A DNA stretch of 64,000 bases from Salvelinus alpinus (Eukaryota; Chordata; Actinopteri; Salmoniformes; Salmonidae), in contig NC_092090.1 of assembly GCF_045679555.1 (NCBI RefSeq), positions 30,554,788-30,618,787 of the forward strand, written 5' to 3'. This document shows, one piece after another, positions 11,180 through 22,385 of this stretch. Every line of letters begins with the position of its first letter. Position 1 is the first letter of the stretch. Below the pieces are notes generated by a model that searched no databases, was not told the origin of the DNA, and worked only from the letters and a program-made list of their open reading frames with translations. A program made the position numbers and the translations under genes.

Positions 11180-14100
11180 CTATCCAAAACCAGGGAAGTC
11201 CTCATCATCAGAGTCCTCCACGAAGAGTTCCTGCAGGTGTTGCTTTTGCCTGCGATCCAGCTCTTCTGCCGTAGGGTAGCAAGGCTTTAGGTCAACAACA
11301 TGCACCGTCCTGACATCTTCCCCAGTGTCCTCCAAACAGACCAAGTAGTTCACTGGTCCCAACTGCTGCACTACACGGTATGGGCCTTTCCATCTCGAAG
11401 CTAGCTTGGCAGTGAACTTCTTAGATGCCTTCGACAGATGATGGGAACGTACCCAGACACGAGACTGGGGTGGGAAACACACGTCTCGTCTATGTTTATC
11501 ATAGTTTCTCAGCTGTCGTTGTTTGGCTTTGGTTTTGCTGGCCTCCACTCTGGCTAGCAAGGTGTGGTGGTGCTGTACGGCATCAAACGCTGGGCAGTCA
11601 GGTGAAACATTAGAACTTTGCAAGACTCTGTCCATCGGACCTTTTAGTGGTCTTCCCAGGTGGAGTTCAGCGGGAGTGACCCCAGAAGTCTCCTGCACGG
11701 CAGAGTTCAGTGCAAAGCGAAATTCAGGAAGATGTTGATCCCACCTTGTGTGCTGATCCCCCACGAATGAAGCAATCATCCCTTTCAGGGTATGGTTTAC
11801 CCTCTCGGTCAGGTTGGTCTGAGGATGGTAGGCTGTGGTTAGCTTGGCAATTACACCCCAGTAGGTACAAAGCTCTTTGTATATTCCTGATATGAACTGC
11901 GGACCTCGGTCAGAGAGGATTTGGTCTGGAATTCCGAATCTGGTAAAGACCTCCCGTCGCAGAATTAGAGCAATTGCTGATGCAGTGGCTTTGCGGAGTG
12001 GAAACAACTCCACCCAGTGTGTGTAGTAGTCCACTACCACCAATAAAAATTCATTCCGGGTTCCCCGGCTGGGAGGAAAAGGTCCCATGAGGTAAATTCT
12101 CAACATTTCATTTGGATGGTTTACCACGGTCTGCTGCATTTTTCCAGCAGGTCTGCCAATGTCTGGTTTGTATTTCTGGCAGACTTCACACTGCTGTACA
12201 AACTTCCGGGTATCAACCCACATGCCTGGCCAGTAAACCACCTCTTGTAGTCTTCGATACGTCTTAAAAACTCCAAGATGGCCACTCATGGGGTTAGCAT
12301 GATAAGCTTGGATTATCTGGTCACTCAATGTAGAGGGAATGAAGACGCGATAATGGGAGCTGTGTATTCCCTCTCCTCTTGGTGTTTTTCGATACACTTT
12401 ATCCTGAATTATGCTATACTTATCATTGAAACGACTCTTTGAGTCTTCTTCAGACAGACTCTTGTGGATCGCCATGATGGCAGCATCCTTCTGCTGGGCT
12501 CTCCATACACTCTCATCATCCAGAGGAAAGGAATCATCCAGACACTTAGCGGTAGTGTAAGTGCTGCACAAGGGAGGACAAACATTGGCAGTCTCTGTAA
12601 TCCGAGAAAGGGCATCTGGTACAACGTTCAGTTTTCCTTTGCGATACTCAATGATGAAGTCAAACTTCTGCAGTCGGATAGACCAGCGAATAAGACGGCT
12701 GTTGGTCTTGCCTGATGCCAGAACCCACTGCAGAGCAGCGTGGTCTGTGACAACGGTGAAGATCTTCGCCTCCAAGTAGTAGCTCCATTTCTCCAAAGCC
12801 CAGACCACAGCGAGGCACTCCCTTTCAGTCGTTGAATAATTCCTCTCGGCTGAATTAAGGGTGCGACTTGCATAGGCAAGAACTTCTTCTGTTCCAAGTC
12901 CTGTTTGTTGAGCCAAGACGGCTCCAAGTCCTGTTTGACTTGCATCCGTGTACACAATGAAATGAGCATTCAAGTTAGGATGTCCAAGCACTGGAGGAGT
13001 AATGAGACTGTTTTTGAGTGTTTCAAATGCACTTTGGCATGCAGAGGTCCATTGGAATTTCACACCCTTCTTCTTAAGGTGGTTGAGGGGTTCGGCGACC
13101 TTTGAAAAGTCAAGCACAAACCTGTGGTACCATCCAGTCATACCCAGAAAACGCTGAACAGCCTTGAGGGATGTGGGAATGGGGAATTCCTGCACGGCTG
13201 CAACTTTGGCTGGATCTGCATGGATACCTTCAGCATTAACCACATGACCAAGGAACTTGAGTTCTAGCAAACAAAAACGACACTTCTTCAAGTTCAAGGT
13301 CAAACCTGCAGCCTTTAGTCTGTCGAAGACGGACTGTATGTCTTTCAGATGATCCGCGACAGAGGAAGAGTAGATTATGATGTCATCCAGATACACAAGA
13401 CAATTTCTACCCCTCAGATCTCCCAGGACAGTCTCCATCAACCTTTGGAAGGTTGCTGGAGCATTCTTCAAACCAAAAGGCATGACTTTGAAGGAGTACA
13501 AACCAGCAGGGGTGACAAAGGCAGTCTTGTCCTGACTAGCGGGATCCATTGCCACCTGCCAATAACCACTGTTCAGATCCAGATGACTAAAGATAGATGC
13601 TCCTGCCAGAGATTCCAGTATGTCATTTATGTTTGGTAGAGGGTAGGCATCGCTTTCTGTTATGGCATTCGACTTCCTGTAGTCCACACAGAATCGATAT
13701 CCACCATCTTTCTTAGGAATCAGGACAACCGGAGAAGCCCATCCGGAAAAAGACGGTTCCACAATTCCATTCTCCAACATGCTTTTGAGCAGTTCATTGA
13801 GGATTGCCAGTTTGGCGGGGGACAACCTGTAGGGACGCTGCTTAATAGGGACATCATGCCGGGTATAGATTTTGTGTTTGAAGATGGTTGTACGGCCGAG
13901 TGTAAGAGTGCAGACCTCACTGTTCATCTCCAACATCTGGGAGAGCTTCCACCTTTCCTCATCCGACAGACATGCCTGTTCCACTGCTTGTTTGATGTAG
14001 AAATCAGCATCAGGTTTGCTTTTGCTCTCGGATAGAAGGGGGGGTATGGCGGTAATCAGGGTGACAGTTGGGTTCTCCGACTTCACTGGTGGAACATGTT

Positions 14101-16246
14101 TTTGTCTTTGTCTTTTTATATTTTCTCGGTCTCTGACTTGACCTTGTCCGGACTCTGCATAATGTAGCAGGCTCCAGCCTGAAATCAGTGCATTACCAGG
14201 TTGAAATGGATGAGGCTGGGAATAGTCAGAGTGCAGCCGATAGGAGGGTTCGGACATCGAGATGGCCAGTCCACTGAAGAACAGGAAGTCTAGACCAAGG
14301 ACTACAGCAAATGCAAGGCTTGAATCTGCAAGAATAGCCACAGGAAGTTTAATAGTCTCATCATGCAGTTGTATTATTATACTAATCCAGCCCAAAGGGG
14401 TGGTAGGTTCTCCATTGGCCAAGTACAATGGTCCCTCCTCCCATGTTTGTAGCTCCTCATGAGGTAATGCCATGTTCTGCCACAGGGTCTCTTGCATCAG
14501 GGTGTAAGTTGCTCCTGTGTCAATTATGGCCTTCCCTCTCCAGTTCCTAACAGTCAGGGGCACCAATAGTTGTTGCGGAATAGTAATAAGACAGCTAGGG
14601 GTGATGTCTAAAGGCTTCATGGGCATTAAGGCTGACCCAATGGTATGCAAGCCACCACGTCTGTCTAGACTGTCGGTCTTCTGTCCTTTCTGACCTTTTC
14701 CGGAATCCTGACGCTGGACATAGAGCGGGCAAGAACCTGGAGGATGTTGGACTTTACACCTCCAACACATCACTGGACTTTTGTCTTGGCTCTTGGGTAC
14801 AAATATCTGAGATGGTTTAGCCCCCAGAGAGCTATGGGTATACTGGGATGAGGGAACAGGGTTTTTAGTTTGAAGGTGGTGCTTCCAGTCCTTCTCAAAC
14901 TGAGTCCCCAGACGCACCAGATCATCCACATTCTGCACACGTTCTCGAAGTTGACTAGCAAGGAGGGGAATCATGTTCTTGAGAATGAGTTTGACCATCT
15001 CCGGCTCAGTAATGTCAGCCTTCCATCTCCTACATAGAACTCGATAGGAGAAGGCAAAGTCCCGTATTGGCTCTGCTTCACCCTGGACTCTGTTACGAAC
15101 ACGTTCCGCCAGTTCATCCCCATAGTCCTCTGAGAGGAAGGCTGAGAGGAATATTTTTTGAAACTCCTCCCAGGTTTTCACATGTTCACAGGCTATCTCC
15201 CACCAGTCTCTTGCTGTACCATGGAGAACACTGCGGAGGGTGGCAAGAACCTCCCAGTCAGTAAGGGGCCGGATAGAAAGAAAATCATTACACTTAGATA
15301 AGAAAAACAGTGGATCAACATCATCTTCTGGGCTGCCAAAAGTGGGGAAAAGTAGTTTGATAGGGAGGGAGCGCTCTAGAGGAGGCATGACAGTTTCAGC
15401 GGGAGTTCTGTTTAACAGTATCTTCATAGGGGGTTTTGTAGTGCTACCTGTTCCTATTCCGTTACTGACCAAGCCAGTGGCAGAGGTAAAACCTAAGGGA
15501 GGTACAGAAGATTTGTCCAGAAGGGAAAAGCCTTTCATTTCCTCCTGGTGCAGCTCTTCCATTTGAAGGTCTGTGGCCTTCTGTGCTTTATCCATCTCAT
15601 TAACGGTGTCCTTTTTAGTTTGTTCAATCAACAATCGTAGTTCCCCTGTGAGAGAGTTCTTCATGTCCTCCATAACTTCCTTCAGATAAGAACACACTCC
15701 CTTCACAACAGAGGCTGACTCCTCTGCTCTCTGTTTTTGTTCCTCCTCAAGATAGATTAGGACTTGCTGATGGTTAGATTGCATTTGTGTTTTGAACTGG
15801 TGCAGTTGTCCCTGAATATCCTGTTTCAGAGAATCGTGTAAATATTTTTGTCTCTGAACAATTTGTTGTTGGTTTTCCTCCATTTGACAGGGAAGGTAAT
15901 CCAACCTCAGCTGCACATCTGTCTGATGAGCCTCCACACATTCACTGAGTTTGCGAATGGCATTCTCCTGCATTGTCAAACTATGATTGGTGTGGGTCCA
16001 TTGATGTTCCAGTCGTCCAGTGATCACAGAGACACCTCTCCCAGTCTCTCTGGGCAGGGTAACAGGAAGAGGTTGAGGTGAGGGTAATGGTGGAGAGGTT
16101 ATAGGCGAGCCAGAAACCTGGGGATTAGGGTCAGTGCTATCCAACTCCATTAGTTCCTCGAATCCTTCCACAATGAAAGAATCTTGAACACGATTACCAT
16201 TAGGTGTGTCCACATTGACACAGTATGGGGTTCCAACAAAAGACAT
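11180..16246 (-). CDS. Gag-pol polyprotein of the Ty3/gypsy-type element
   Basis: This is a single frame of 1688 residues. In order: an N-terminal Gag part with a long coiled-coil region (about residues 90-240); a capsid-like stretch (about 310-460, GTARDWWEI..); a short zinc knuckle of CX2CX3HX4C form (about 492-506, CWRCKVQHPPGSC); an aspartic protease with DTGA at about 576; reverse transcriptase with YLDD at about 951; RNase H (YTDASQTGLGAVLAQQ, about 1130); integrase with an HHCC zinc domain (about 1317-1360) and DDE core (about 1404, 1445, 1482); then a GPY-type module (RWKGPYRVVQQLGPVNYLV) and an acidic tail. No chromodomain is visible. Gag and Pol share one frame without a shift. The order RT-RNase H-integrase places it in Ty3/gypsy. 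The frame looks whole. Confidence 0.95.
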   Translation of the reverse strand: MSFVGTPYCVNVDTPNGNRVQDSFIVEGFEELMELDSTDPNPQVSGSPITSPPLPSPQPLPVTLPRETGRGVSVITGRLEHQWTHTNHSLTMQENAIRKLSECVEAHQTDVQLRLDYLPCQMEENQQQIVQRQKYLHDSLKQDIQGQLHQFKTQMQSNHQQVLIYLEEEQKQRAEESASVVKGVCSYLKEVMEDMKNSLTGELRLLIEQTKKDTVNEMDKAQKATDLQMEELHQEEMKGFSLLDKSSVPPLGFTSATGLVSNGIGTGSTTKPPMKILLNRTPAETVMPPLERSLPIKLLFPTFGSPEDDVDPLFFLSKCNDFLSIRPLTDWEVLATLRSVLHGTARDWWEIACEHVKTWEEFQKIFLSAFLSEDYGDELAERVRNRVQGEAEPIRDFAFSYRVLCRRWKADITEPEMVKLILKNMIPLLASQLRERVQNVDDLVRLGTQFEKDWKHHLQTKNPVPSSQYTHSSLGAKPSQIFVPKSQDKSPVMCWRCKVQHPPGSCPLYVQRQDSGKGQKGQKTDSLDRRGGLHTIGSALMPMKPLDITPSCLITIPQQLLVPLTVRNWRGKAIIDTGATYTLMQETLWQNMALPHEELQTWEEGPLYLANGEPTTPLGWISIIIQLHDETIKLPVAILADSSLAFAVVLGLDFLFFSGLAISMSEPSYRLHSDYSQPHPFQPGNALISGWSLLHYAESGQGQVRDRENIKRQRQKHVPPVKSENPTVTLITAIPPLLSESKSKPDADFYIKQAVEQACLSDEERWKLSQMLEMNSEVCTLTLGRTTIFKHKIYTRHDVPIKQRPYRLSPAKLAILNELLKSMLENGIVEPSFSGWASPVVLIPKKDGGYRFCVDYRKSNAITESDAYPLPNINDILESLAGASIFSHLDLNSGYWQVAMDPASQDKTAFVTPAGLYSFKVMPFGLKNAPATFQRLMETVLGDLRGRNCLVYLDDIIIYSSSVADHLKDIQSVFDRLKAAGLTLNLKKCRFCLLELKFLGHVVNAEGIHADPAKVAAVQEFPIPTSLKAVQRFLGMTGWYHRFVLDFSKVAEPLNHLKKKGVKFQWTSACQSAFETLKNSLITPPVLGHPNLNAHFIVYTDASQTGLGAVLAQQTGLGTEEVLAYASRTLNSAERNYSTTERECLAVVWALEKWSYYLEAKIFTVVTDHAALQWVLASGKTNSRLIRWSIRLQKFDFIIEYRKGKLNVVPDALSRITETANVCPPLCSTYTTAKCLDDSFPLDDESVWRAQQKDAAIMAIHKSLSEEDSKSRFNDKYSIIQDKVYRKTPRGEGIHSSHYRVFIPSTLSDQIIQAYHANPMSGHLGVFKTYRRLQEVVYWPGMWVDTRKFVQQCEVCQKYKPDIGRPAGKMQQTVVNHPNEMLRIYLMGPFPPSRGTRNEFLLVVVDYYTHWVELFPLRKATASAIALILRREVFTRFGIPDQILSDRGPQFISGIYKELCTYWGVIAKLTTAYHPQTNLTERVNHTLKGMIASFVGDQHTRWDQHLPEFRFALNSAVQETSGVTPAELHLGRPLKGPMDRVLQSSNVSPDCPAFDAVQHHHTLLARVEASKTKAKQRQLRNYDKHRRDVCFPPQSRVWVRSHHLSKASKKFTAKLASRWKGPYRVVQQLGPVNYLVCLEDTGEDVRTVHVVDLKPCYPTAEELDRRQKQHLQELFVEDSDDEDFPGFG

Positions 16247-16264
16247 GATTCAACCTTGTGTGGA

Positions 16265-16316
16265 TGGTGTCATGGGTGTTTCTCTTCAAGTGGTGTCATG
16301 GGTGTTTCTCTTCAAG
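16265..16316 (-). repeat. Two 26-bp tandem repeats in the element's leader
   Basis: Two identical 26-bp units (16265-16290, 16291-16316; tggtgtcatgggtgtttctc + 6 nt) lie between the gag-pol start and the primer-binding site, in the untranslated leader of the genomic RNA. Confidence 0.85.
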
Positions 16317-16333
16317 TCCCTGTTCGGGCGCCA
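16316..16333 (-). other. Primer-binding site matching tRNA-Lys
   Basis: On the minus strand the site reads TGGCGCCCGAACAGGGAC, four nucleotides downstream of the 5' LTR. This 18-nt sequence is complementary to the 3' end of vertebrate tRNA-Lys3, the primer known from lentiviruses and some other retroelements. It fixes the tRNA primer used and the LTR boundary. Confidence 0.92.
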
Positions 16334-16337
16334 CTTC

Positions 16338-17205
16338 TGTAGCGGTATTAATTAGAGAAAGGTAAAGAAGATTTTGTTCGGGCGCCAGGCAGGTATTAAC
16401 CCTGCCGAAAGAAAAATAGTAGAACAGTGAGAGTACCACTACCAGACCCACACACATCAACAGAAGAGACTGCCTAGAGTGTAGCCTGTTGACCAGATAG
16501 CCAGCGGATAGAAAAAAGAATACACACCCTATAGATCCCACATCACATCACAGTCCTTCCACAATTCTTGGTAACCCCACCAAGCATACCTCATATAACA
16601 ATAATGGCAGAGCAAATAAACAGCAACTTCATACAATAACGAATGAAACCAGTCATCACACAGAGGATTTGCAAGAGTTTGTATTCTCTTCCAGGGAAGG
16701 AGTGCAGAGGGTATGAATGTGTGGTGTTCATATACACACTAGTCCAGCTCCAATGAAACTTCAATGCATTTATGAAAATAGAGTCGGTTGCAGTGTAAAG
16801 CACTGGACCATAGCGGGAAGAGAAAGAGAGAAAGGGAACAAGAGAGGTCTTAGCTGTGGTCTTGAGGTTGCAGGTGTACGGTCTGACTGTCCGAATGGAG
16901 TGTTGGGTTGTAGTTGAACGCTTCGCAACAATGTTGCTACTAATCCCTTTGATCCATAACCGTCGCGGTCCCACATGAGAACCACCACGTCGTCGAGCGA
17001 TCACACCGAGGATTGTTCCAAACACTGTACAACCACATACGCTGAAGATCAACAAACAAACAGAGCAGCATAACACACAACCAAAACTGTCGCCCCAATC
17101 AATAGCTCCTCCCCAATAGAGCTTAACGAGCTCTTTTATCTCTTCCTTCCTACTGCTCATGCGCTCTTAAAGTGGCAGCGCACTTAAGTGCAGGATTTCG
17201 CCACA
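16338..17205 (-). repeat. 5' LTR of the gypsy element
   Basis: It is 868 bp, the same length as 10242-11109, with four substitutions between them. It carries the same U3-filling 189-codon frame (16591-17160) and the same 13-nt primer-site-like core (16375-16387). It is followed by gtgt, the target duplication. Confidence 0.95.
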
Positions 17206-17899
17206 GTGTCATGTGGGTGATCAGTTTGCTGATGTCAACGTTGTGAACAGAGTGCCTCATGGTGGCGGTGGGGTTATGGTATGGGCAGGCATAAGCTACG
17301 GACAATGAACACAATTGCATTTTATCTATGGCAATTTGAATGTACAATTTGAATGTACAGAGATACCATGACATGACCCCGGCGGATGAATGGCATTGTC
17401 GTGCCATTCATCCGCCGCCATCACCTCATGTTTCAGCATGATAATGCTCAGCCTCATGTCACAAGGATCTGTACACAATTCCTCGAATCTGAAAATGTCC
17501 CCATTCTTCCATGGCCTGCATACTAACCGAACATGTCACACATTGAGCACGTTTGGGATGCTCTGGATTAAAGTGTACGACAGCGTGTTCCAGTTCCCGC
17601 CAATATCCAGCAAATTTGCACAGCCATTGAAGAGTGGGACATCATTGCACAGGCCACAATCAACAGCCTGACAAACTCTATGCGAAGGAAATGTGTCGCG
17701 CTGCATGAGGCAAATGGTGGTCACACCAGATACTGACTGGTTTTCTGATCCACACCCCTATCTTTTTTTTAAGGTATCTGTGACCAACAGATGCATATCT
17801 GTACTCCAAGTCATGTGAAATCCATAGATAAGGGCCTAATGAATTTATTTAAGATTAACTGATATCTTTACAGTATATGAACTGTAACACAGTAAAAAA
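17206..17899 (+). mobile_element. Tc1-like transposon, right half
   Basis: This continues the transposase of the copy begun at 9515: the conserved ggtggcggtggggttatggtatggg stretch, then the region of the catalytic aspartate (tttcagcatgataatgctc) and the C-terminus, ending near 17730 (atactgactgg), followed by the typical 3' UTR to about 17899. It has small shifts and a short duplication (aatttgaatgtac, near 17334-17358). The right terminal repeat is missing; the sequence breaks off in a poly-A stretch. Confidence 0.85.
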
Positions 17900-20560
17900 A
17901 AAAATAGAGTTGCTATTGGACAACTTCAGGTAGGTCCCCTGTAGGTCCCGCCCCATTATGTTCCAGTTGCTTCCGTTTAAGAAATGCTTTGCAACAGAAT
18001 CAGCATAATGAATACGCCCCTGGGTAAACTGAGTCTGAATGAGAGATTACTACAGGGATTTAAACCAGCTTTAGGGGGCAAACTGGGTCTCAAATCCACT
18101 GAAGACGTTTTGAACGTGACCGTAATCCATGTACACTGCATCTCTCTGCCCACTGGCTTTTGTCTTCTAGTATTACACGACAGTCATAACAACTCTCTCC
18201 AAGTAGTAACAACTTTCAGGACATCACTTAGATCACTTTTACACTACTGCAAACAGATCATGCTTGATACACAGACATACACCTGTGATACAAACTCACA
18301 TAGCTTACATGATCCACTTGTCCATGTTTGAGCCTTCATGAAAACAAGCAGAGCACCTAGGGAAGCTATATTGGCACTCATGGAAATAAAGTGATTGTGA
18401 CTGGGCATTCTATTGGTATGACATGCATTTCTCTCTGTAGGCCCAGCTATGAGGCTGTTAAAGGGCTCTGTCTTTGCCCATTGAGCTACATGTGCTTTAT
18501 CCAGTCTCTCTCCACCTGCTGCATGAGCACATATGCACATAGCCTGCCTAGTCCTAAAGGGTTATTGAGAGACATGCAAAAACACTGGACATTCTGCAGA
18601 AAGACTCCACAACGATGCAATAATAAAGGAGTAAAGACATGGTCGAGAAAAGGTTAGAATACATCTAGCCTAATCTTCAAGGTTTGCTGTGGGTTGAGCC
18701 TTCCTTAAAATCAATAATGGACCTGTCACTAATTGTTGAGCCACATAACCTAATGTCCGGATTTGCCTAAATCTCTTATCACCAAGGTAGGTAAAGCTAA
18801 GAAAAAAATGCATGAGTAATATTGCTACCCCAGTTGATATTTTAGAAAAGGCGATTGTCTAAACAGGTAAGAAATTCACGCTGTCACTGTATGACACCCC
18901 TCCCCATCCCATTCCATTGATCGGCCGTTGGGCTTCTCTCTCACCTGTATTGTGACGATGCCTTGCCAAGACCCACTGCATCTGTTCAGTTCGCTCTCCC
19001 ATCCTACGCTTGTCCACCTCGAGCTCACCTGGACCAGTGCTCTGCCGGGGATAAACCCTGTAAAACTCCACAGCGACAATATTGCGCTGAACCGTGGCTG
19101 GCAGAACACACACGTACCTCCCTATGAATCCAGCCACGGTACTTCAAGTGACAGGTTCCACTGGAATCCGGGCCAGGCAATCAGATAAAGGTCGCAGCTG
19201 GATCATACCCTAACCTTCAGTCAAAACCGTGCAGACACGCGCTCCATTTACTCTGCCTTGGAATTCAAGGTCTTAATTCTTCGATAAATTGCAACACGTC
19301 GTCGATATGTAGGATATCCGCTGACCGACGTCTCTTCACGCCATGTATGAGAGCCGGGAGGTTCATCCATACAATGTTTCTCACTGATAGAGAGTTTAGT
19401 TGAACAAATAAATCGCTACACAATCGTTTTATATTGTGTGTATCATCTGTGACAACCAACCGGACAACTCCCGAACCCAATCAGACTACTTCAAGTAGCT
19501 GGTCCCAAGAAATTAGTTGTTGTAATACCAGCCGACAGACCAATTTTTACCCCTGAAAAGATACGTCGTTTCTATTCCCATTCCCTATTCCGCAGCTGCG
19601 GATCAAACACGAATCACCACTGCGTCATTTACGTAGGAACTTTACGTCATCCATCGCCCTACAATAGAGCCAGTTGGATTTGCGTCGTTCACGCAGGCTT
19701 CGGCGATTGTATGCACTGTATAACCGCTGGCATACTGTGAAATGCACGACTGGTGGTTTGTGAATGTCGAGGAATCTCCAACTGTAGAGTTTGGGCGTGG
19801 ACTCGCGTCATTTCTTGAGCTACACTTTTATTAAATAGGTGTGCCCTGCGCTCAAACTGGCTCTAAATGCAAAACATGGGCAGACCACATTTTCTTTAAA
19901 ATATCAGCAAAACAAATATTATTACAAGCACATAATTAGCCAAATGCATTTTCCATGAATAGGCAAACACTATTAGACTACACAAATTGGGAAGGCTACC
20001 CTACAGCCATCAGTATGCTACGACCTCAATAGCTTTGGGTCATCTCTCCATGGCAGACTGTCAGGCATCACCCTAAAATAGAAATAAGCTGTCTGAAATA
20101 TTAATTCTTAGTAATGTCGACACTGTTGACAATAGGCCTACTTGATATCCCAAAATGGATACTGATTTTCAGAGTTGTAAGTTTGTTGTATATAACACAT
20201 AATCATCAGCCCATCTTACAGTATAGGCAACAAGGCACAGGCACATAGGCACAAAACCTGACTGTTGGCATTGGCATTGCATTGACATTTATTTGAGTAT
20301 TGACTGAGCCCTGCTGGCCATGCTTGTTAATGTCAAATATTACTGCTGTGTGTTTTAGGAATGCAGAAATGTTGCTATAGGCATCTGCCATGATGTTCCT
20401 CCTGCTATAAGTCATCCTTCTATATCCTGCTTCCTCCCATATATTAGTATTATTAGTACATGGAGGTAACCACCTTAATGCATTACTACAGTGGTGAGAA
20501 AAGGTTTAAATGTTATAATTGAATTGTCAAAAACTAGACAAAAGCAGCCAGGCCCAGAAA
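17900..20560. other. Intergenic; repeat remnant and a CG-containing block at 18.9-19.8 kb
   Basis: The first 150 bp (ggtaggtcccgccccattatg.. to about 18060) look like a dispersed salmonid repeat. Between about 18880 and 19800 CpG dinucleotides are frequent compared with the flanks, and on the minus strand a good donor-like site (GAG|gtacgtg, near 19115) and a 71-codon frame (19265-19480) are seen. I recognise no protein there, so no gene is called; it could be the promoter and first exon of a minus-strand gene. The remainder to 20560 is featureless. Confidence 0.4.
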
Positions 20561-20562
20561 AC

Positions 20563-22250
20563 ATGTTTATTTTTATTTAACGAGGCAAGTCAGTTAAGAA
20601 CAAATTCTTATTTACAATGAAGGCCTACCAAAAGGCAAAAAGCCTCCTGTGGGGACAGGGGCCTGGGATTAAAAATTAAAAATAAATATAGGACAAAACA
20701 CACATCACAACAAGATAGACAACACAACACTACATAAAGAGAGACCTATAAGACAACAACATAGCAAGGCAGCAACACATGACAACACAACATGGTAGTG
20801 ACACAATATAAGAACAACATGGTAGCAACACAACATGGTAGCAGCACAAAACATGGTACAAACATTATTGGGCACAGACAACGGCACAAATGGCAAGAAG
20901 GTAGAGACAACAATACATCACACAAAGCAGCCACAACTGTCAGTAAGAGCATCCATGACTGAGTCTTTGAATGAAGAGATTGCGATAAAACTGTCCAGTT
21001 TGAGTGTTTGTTGCAGCTCGTTCCAGTCGCTAGCTGCAGCGAACTGAAAAGAGGAGCAAACCAGGGATGTGTGTGCTTGGGGGACCTTTAGCAGAATGGG
21101 ACTGGCAGAACAGGTGTTGTATGTGGAGGATGAGGGTTGCAGTGAGGCCTAAGAGGGTTTTATAAATAAGCATCAACCAGTGGGTCTTGAGATGGGTATA
21201 CAGAGATGACCAGTTTACAGAGGAGTATAGAGTGCAGTGGTGGCAAATCTGATGGCCTAATGGTAAAGAACATCTAGCCGCTCGAGAGCACTCTTACCTG
21301 CAGATCTATAAATTATGTCTCCATAATCTAGCATGGGTAGCATGGTCATCTGAATCAGGGTTAGTTTGGCAGCTGGGGTGAAATAGGAGCGATTACGATA
21401 AATCTAGACTTTGTTTTGCCTAACTTTAGCCTGCAGCTTTGATATGTGCTGAGAGAAGGACAGTGCACCATCTAGCCATACTCCCAAGTACTTGTATGAG
21501 GTGACTACCTCAAGCTCTAAACCCTCAGAGGTAGTAATAACACCTGTGGGATGAGGGGCATTCTTCTTACCAAACCACATGACCTTTGTTTTGGAGGTGT
21601 TCATAACAAGGTTAAGGGTAGAGAAAGCTTGTTGGACACTCAGAAAGCTTTGTTGTAGAGCATTTAACACAAAATCCAGGGAGGGGCCAGCTGAGTAAAA
21701 GACGGTATCATCTGCATTTAAATGGATGAGAGCGCTTCCTACTGCCTGAACTATGTTGTTGATGTATATTGAGAAGAGCGTGGGCCTAGGATCGAGCCTT
21801 GGGGTACTCCCTTGGTGACAGGCAGTGGCTGAGACAGCAGATTTTCTGACTTTATACACTGCACTCTTTAAGAGAGGTAGCTAGCAAATCAGCCCAAAGA
21901 CCCCTCATAGACACCAATACTCCTTAGCCGGCCCACAACAATGGAATGGTCTACCGTATCAAAAGCTTTGGACAAGTCAATAAAAATAGCAGCACAATAT
22001 TGCTTAGAATCAAGGGCAAAGGTGACATCATTGAGGACCTTTACGGTTGCAGTGACACATACATAACCTGAGCGGAAACCAGATTGCGTACCCAAGAGAA
22101 TACTTTAGACATCAAGAAAGCAAGTTAGTTGATTATTGACAAGTTTTTCCAACACTTTTGATAAAATAGAAATAGGACTATAACAGTTAGGATCAGCTTG
22201 ATCTCCCCCTTTAAATAAAGGACGAACCAAATCTAATGTGGAGTTTGAAT
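20563..22250 (-). mobile_element. 5'-truncated LINE, antisense orientation
   Basis: On the minus strand it starts near 22250 with VRPLFKGGDQADPNCY (end of the RT fingers), continues with AAIFIDLSKAFDTVDHS and the motif region ALIHLNADDTVFYSAG (21680-21730), then the C-terminal block KYLGVWLDGALSFSQH, and ends in a 3' UTR with gttaaataaaaataaacatg at 20563. It is related to, but a different subfamily from, the LINE copies at 243 and 51615. Small frameshifts split the RT frame, and the N-terminal half is missing. Confidence 0.8.
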
Positions 22251-22385
22251 ATTTTTTATTTTTTAAATCTCATATGTAATTGATGGGGGAATACAAATAA
22301 TCATACTTGGATAGATGAGGGCTATAGCTGACTGGTGAAAATCAGACAGCTCAATAATCACAGTAGACTTGTCGGTAGAATACAA

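Larger units (their letters stand above)
10242..17205 (-). mobile_element. Ty3/gypsy-type LTR retrotransposon, apparently whole and young
   Basis: The element is 6964 bp on the minus strand. Its two LTRs are each 868 bp, start TG and end CA, and differ at only 4 positions. A 4-bp direct repeat, gtgt, flanks it (10238-10241 and 17206-17209). Next to the 5' LTR is an 18-nt primer-binding site matching the 3' end of tRNA-Lys (16316-16333), and next to the 3' LTR a G-rich polypurine tract (11110-11121). Between them lies a single long gag-pol frame. With four differences in 868 bp and assumed neutral rates of 0.25-1 x10^-8 per site per year, insertion would be roughly 0.2-1 million years old (inference). 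No envelope gene is present. It sits inside a Tc1-like transposon. Confidence 0.95.
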
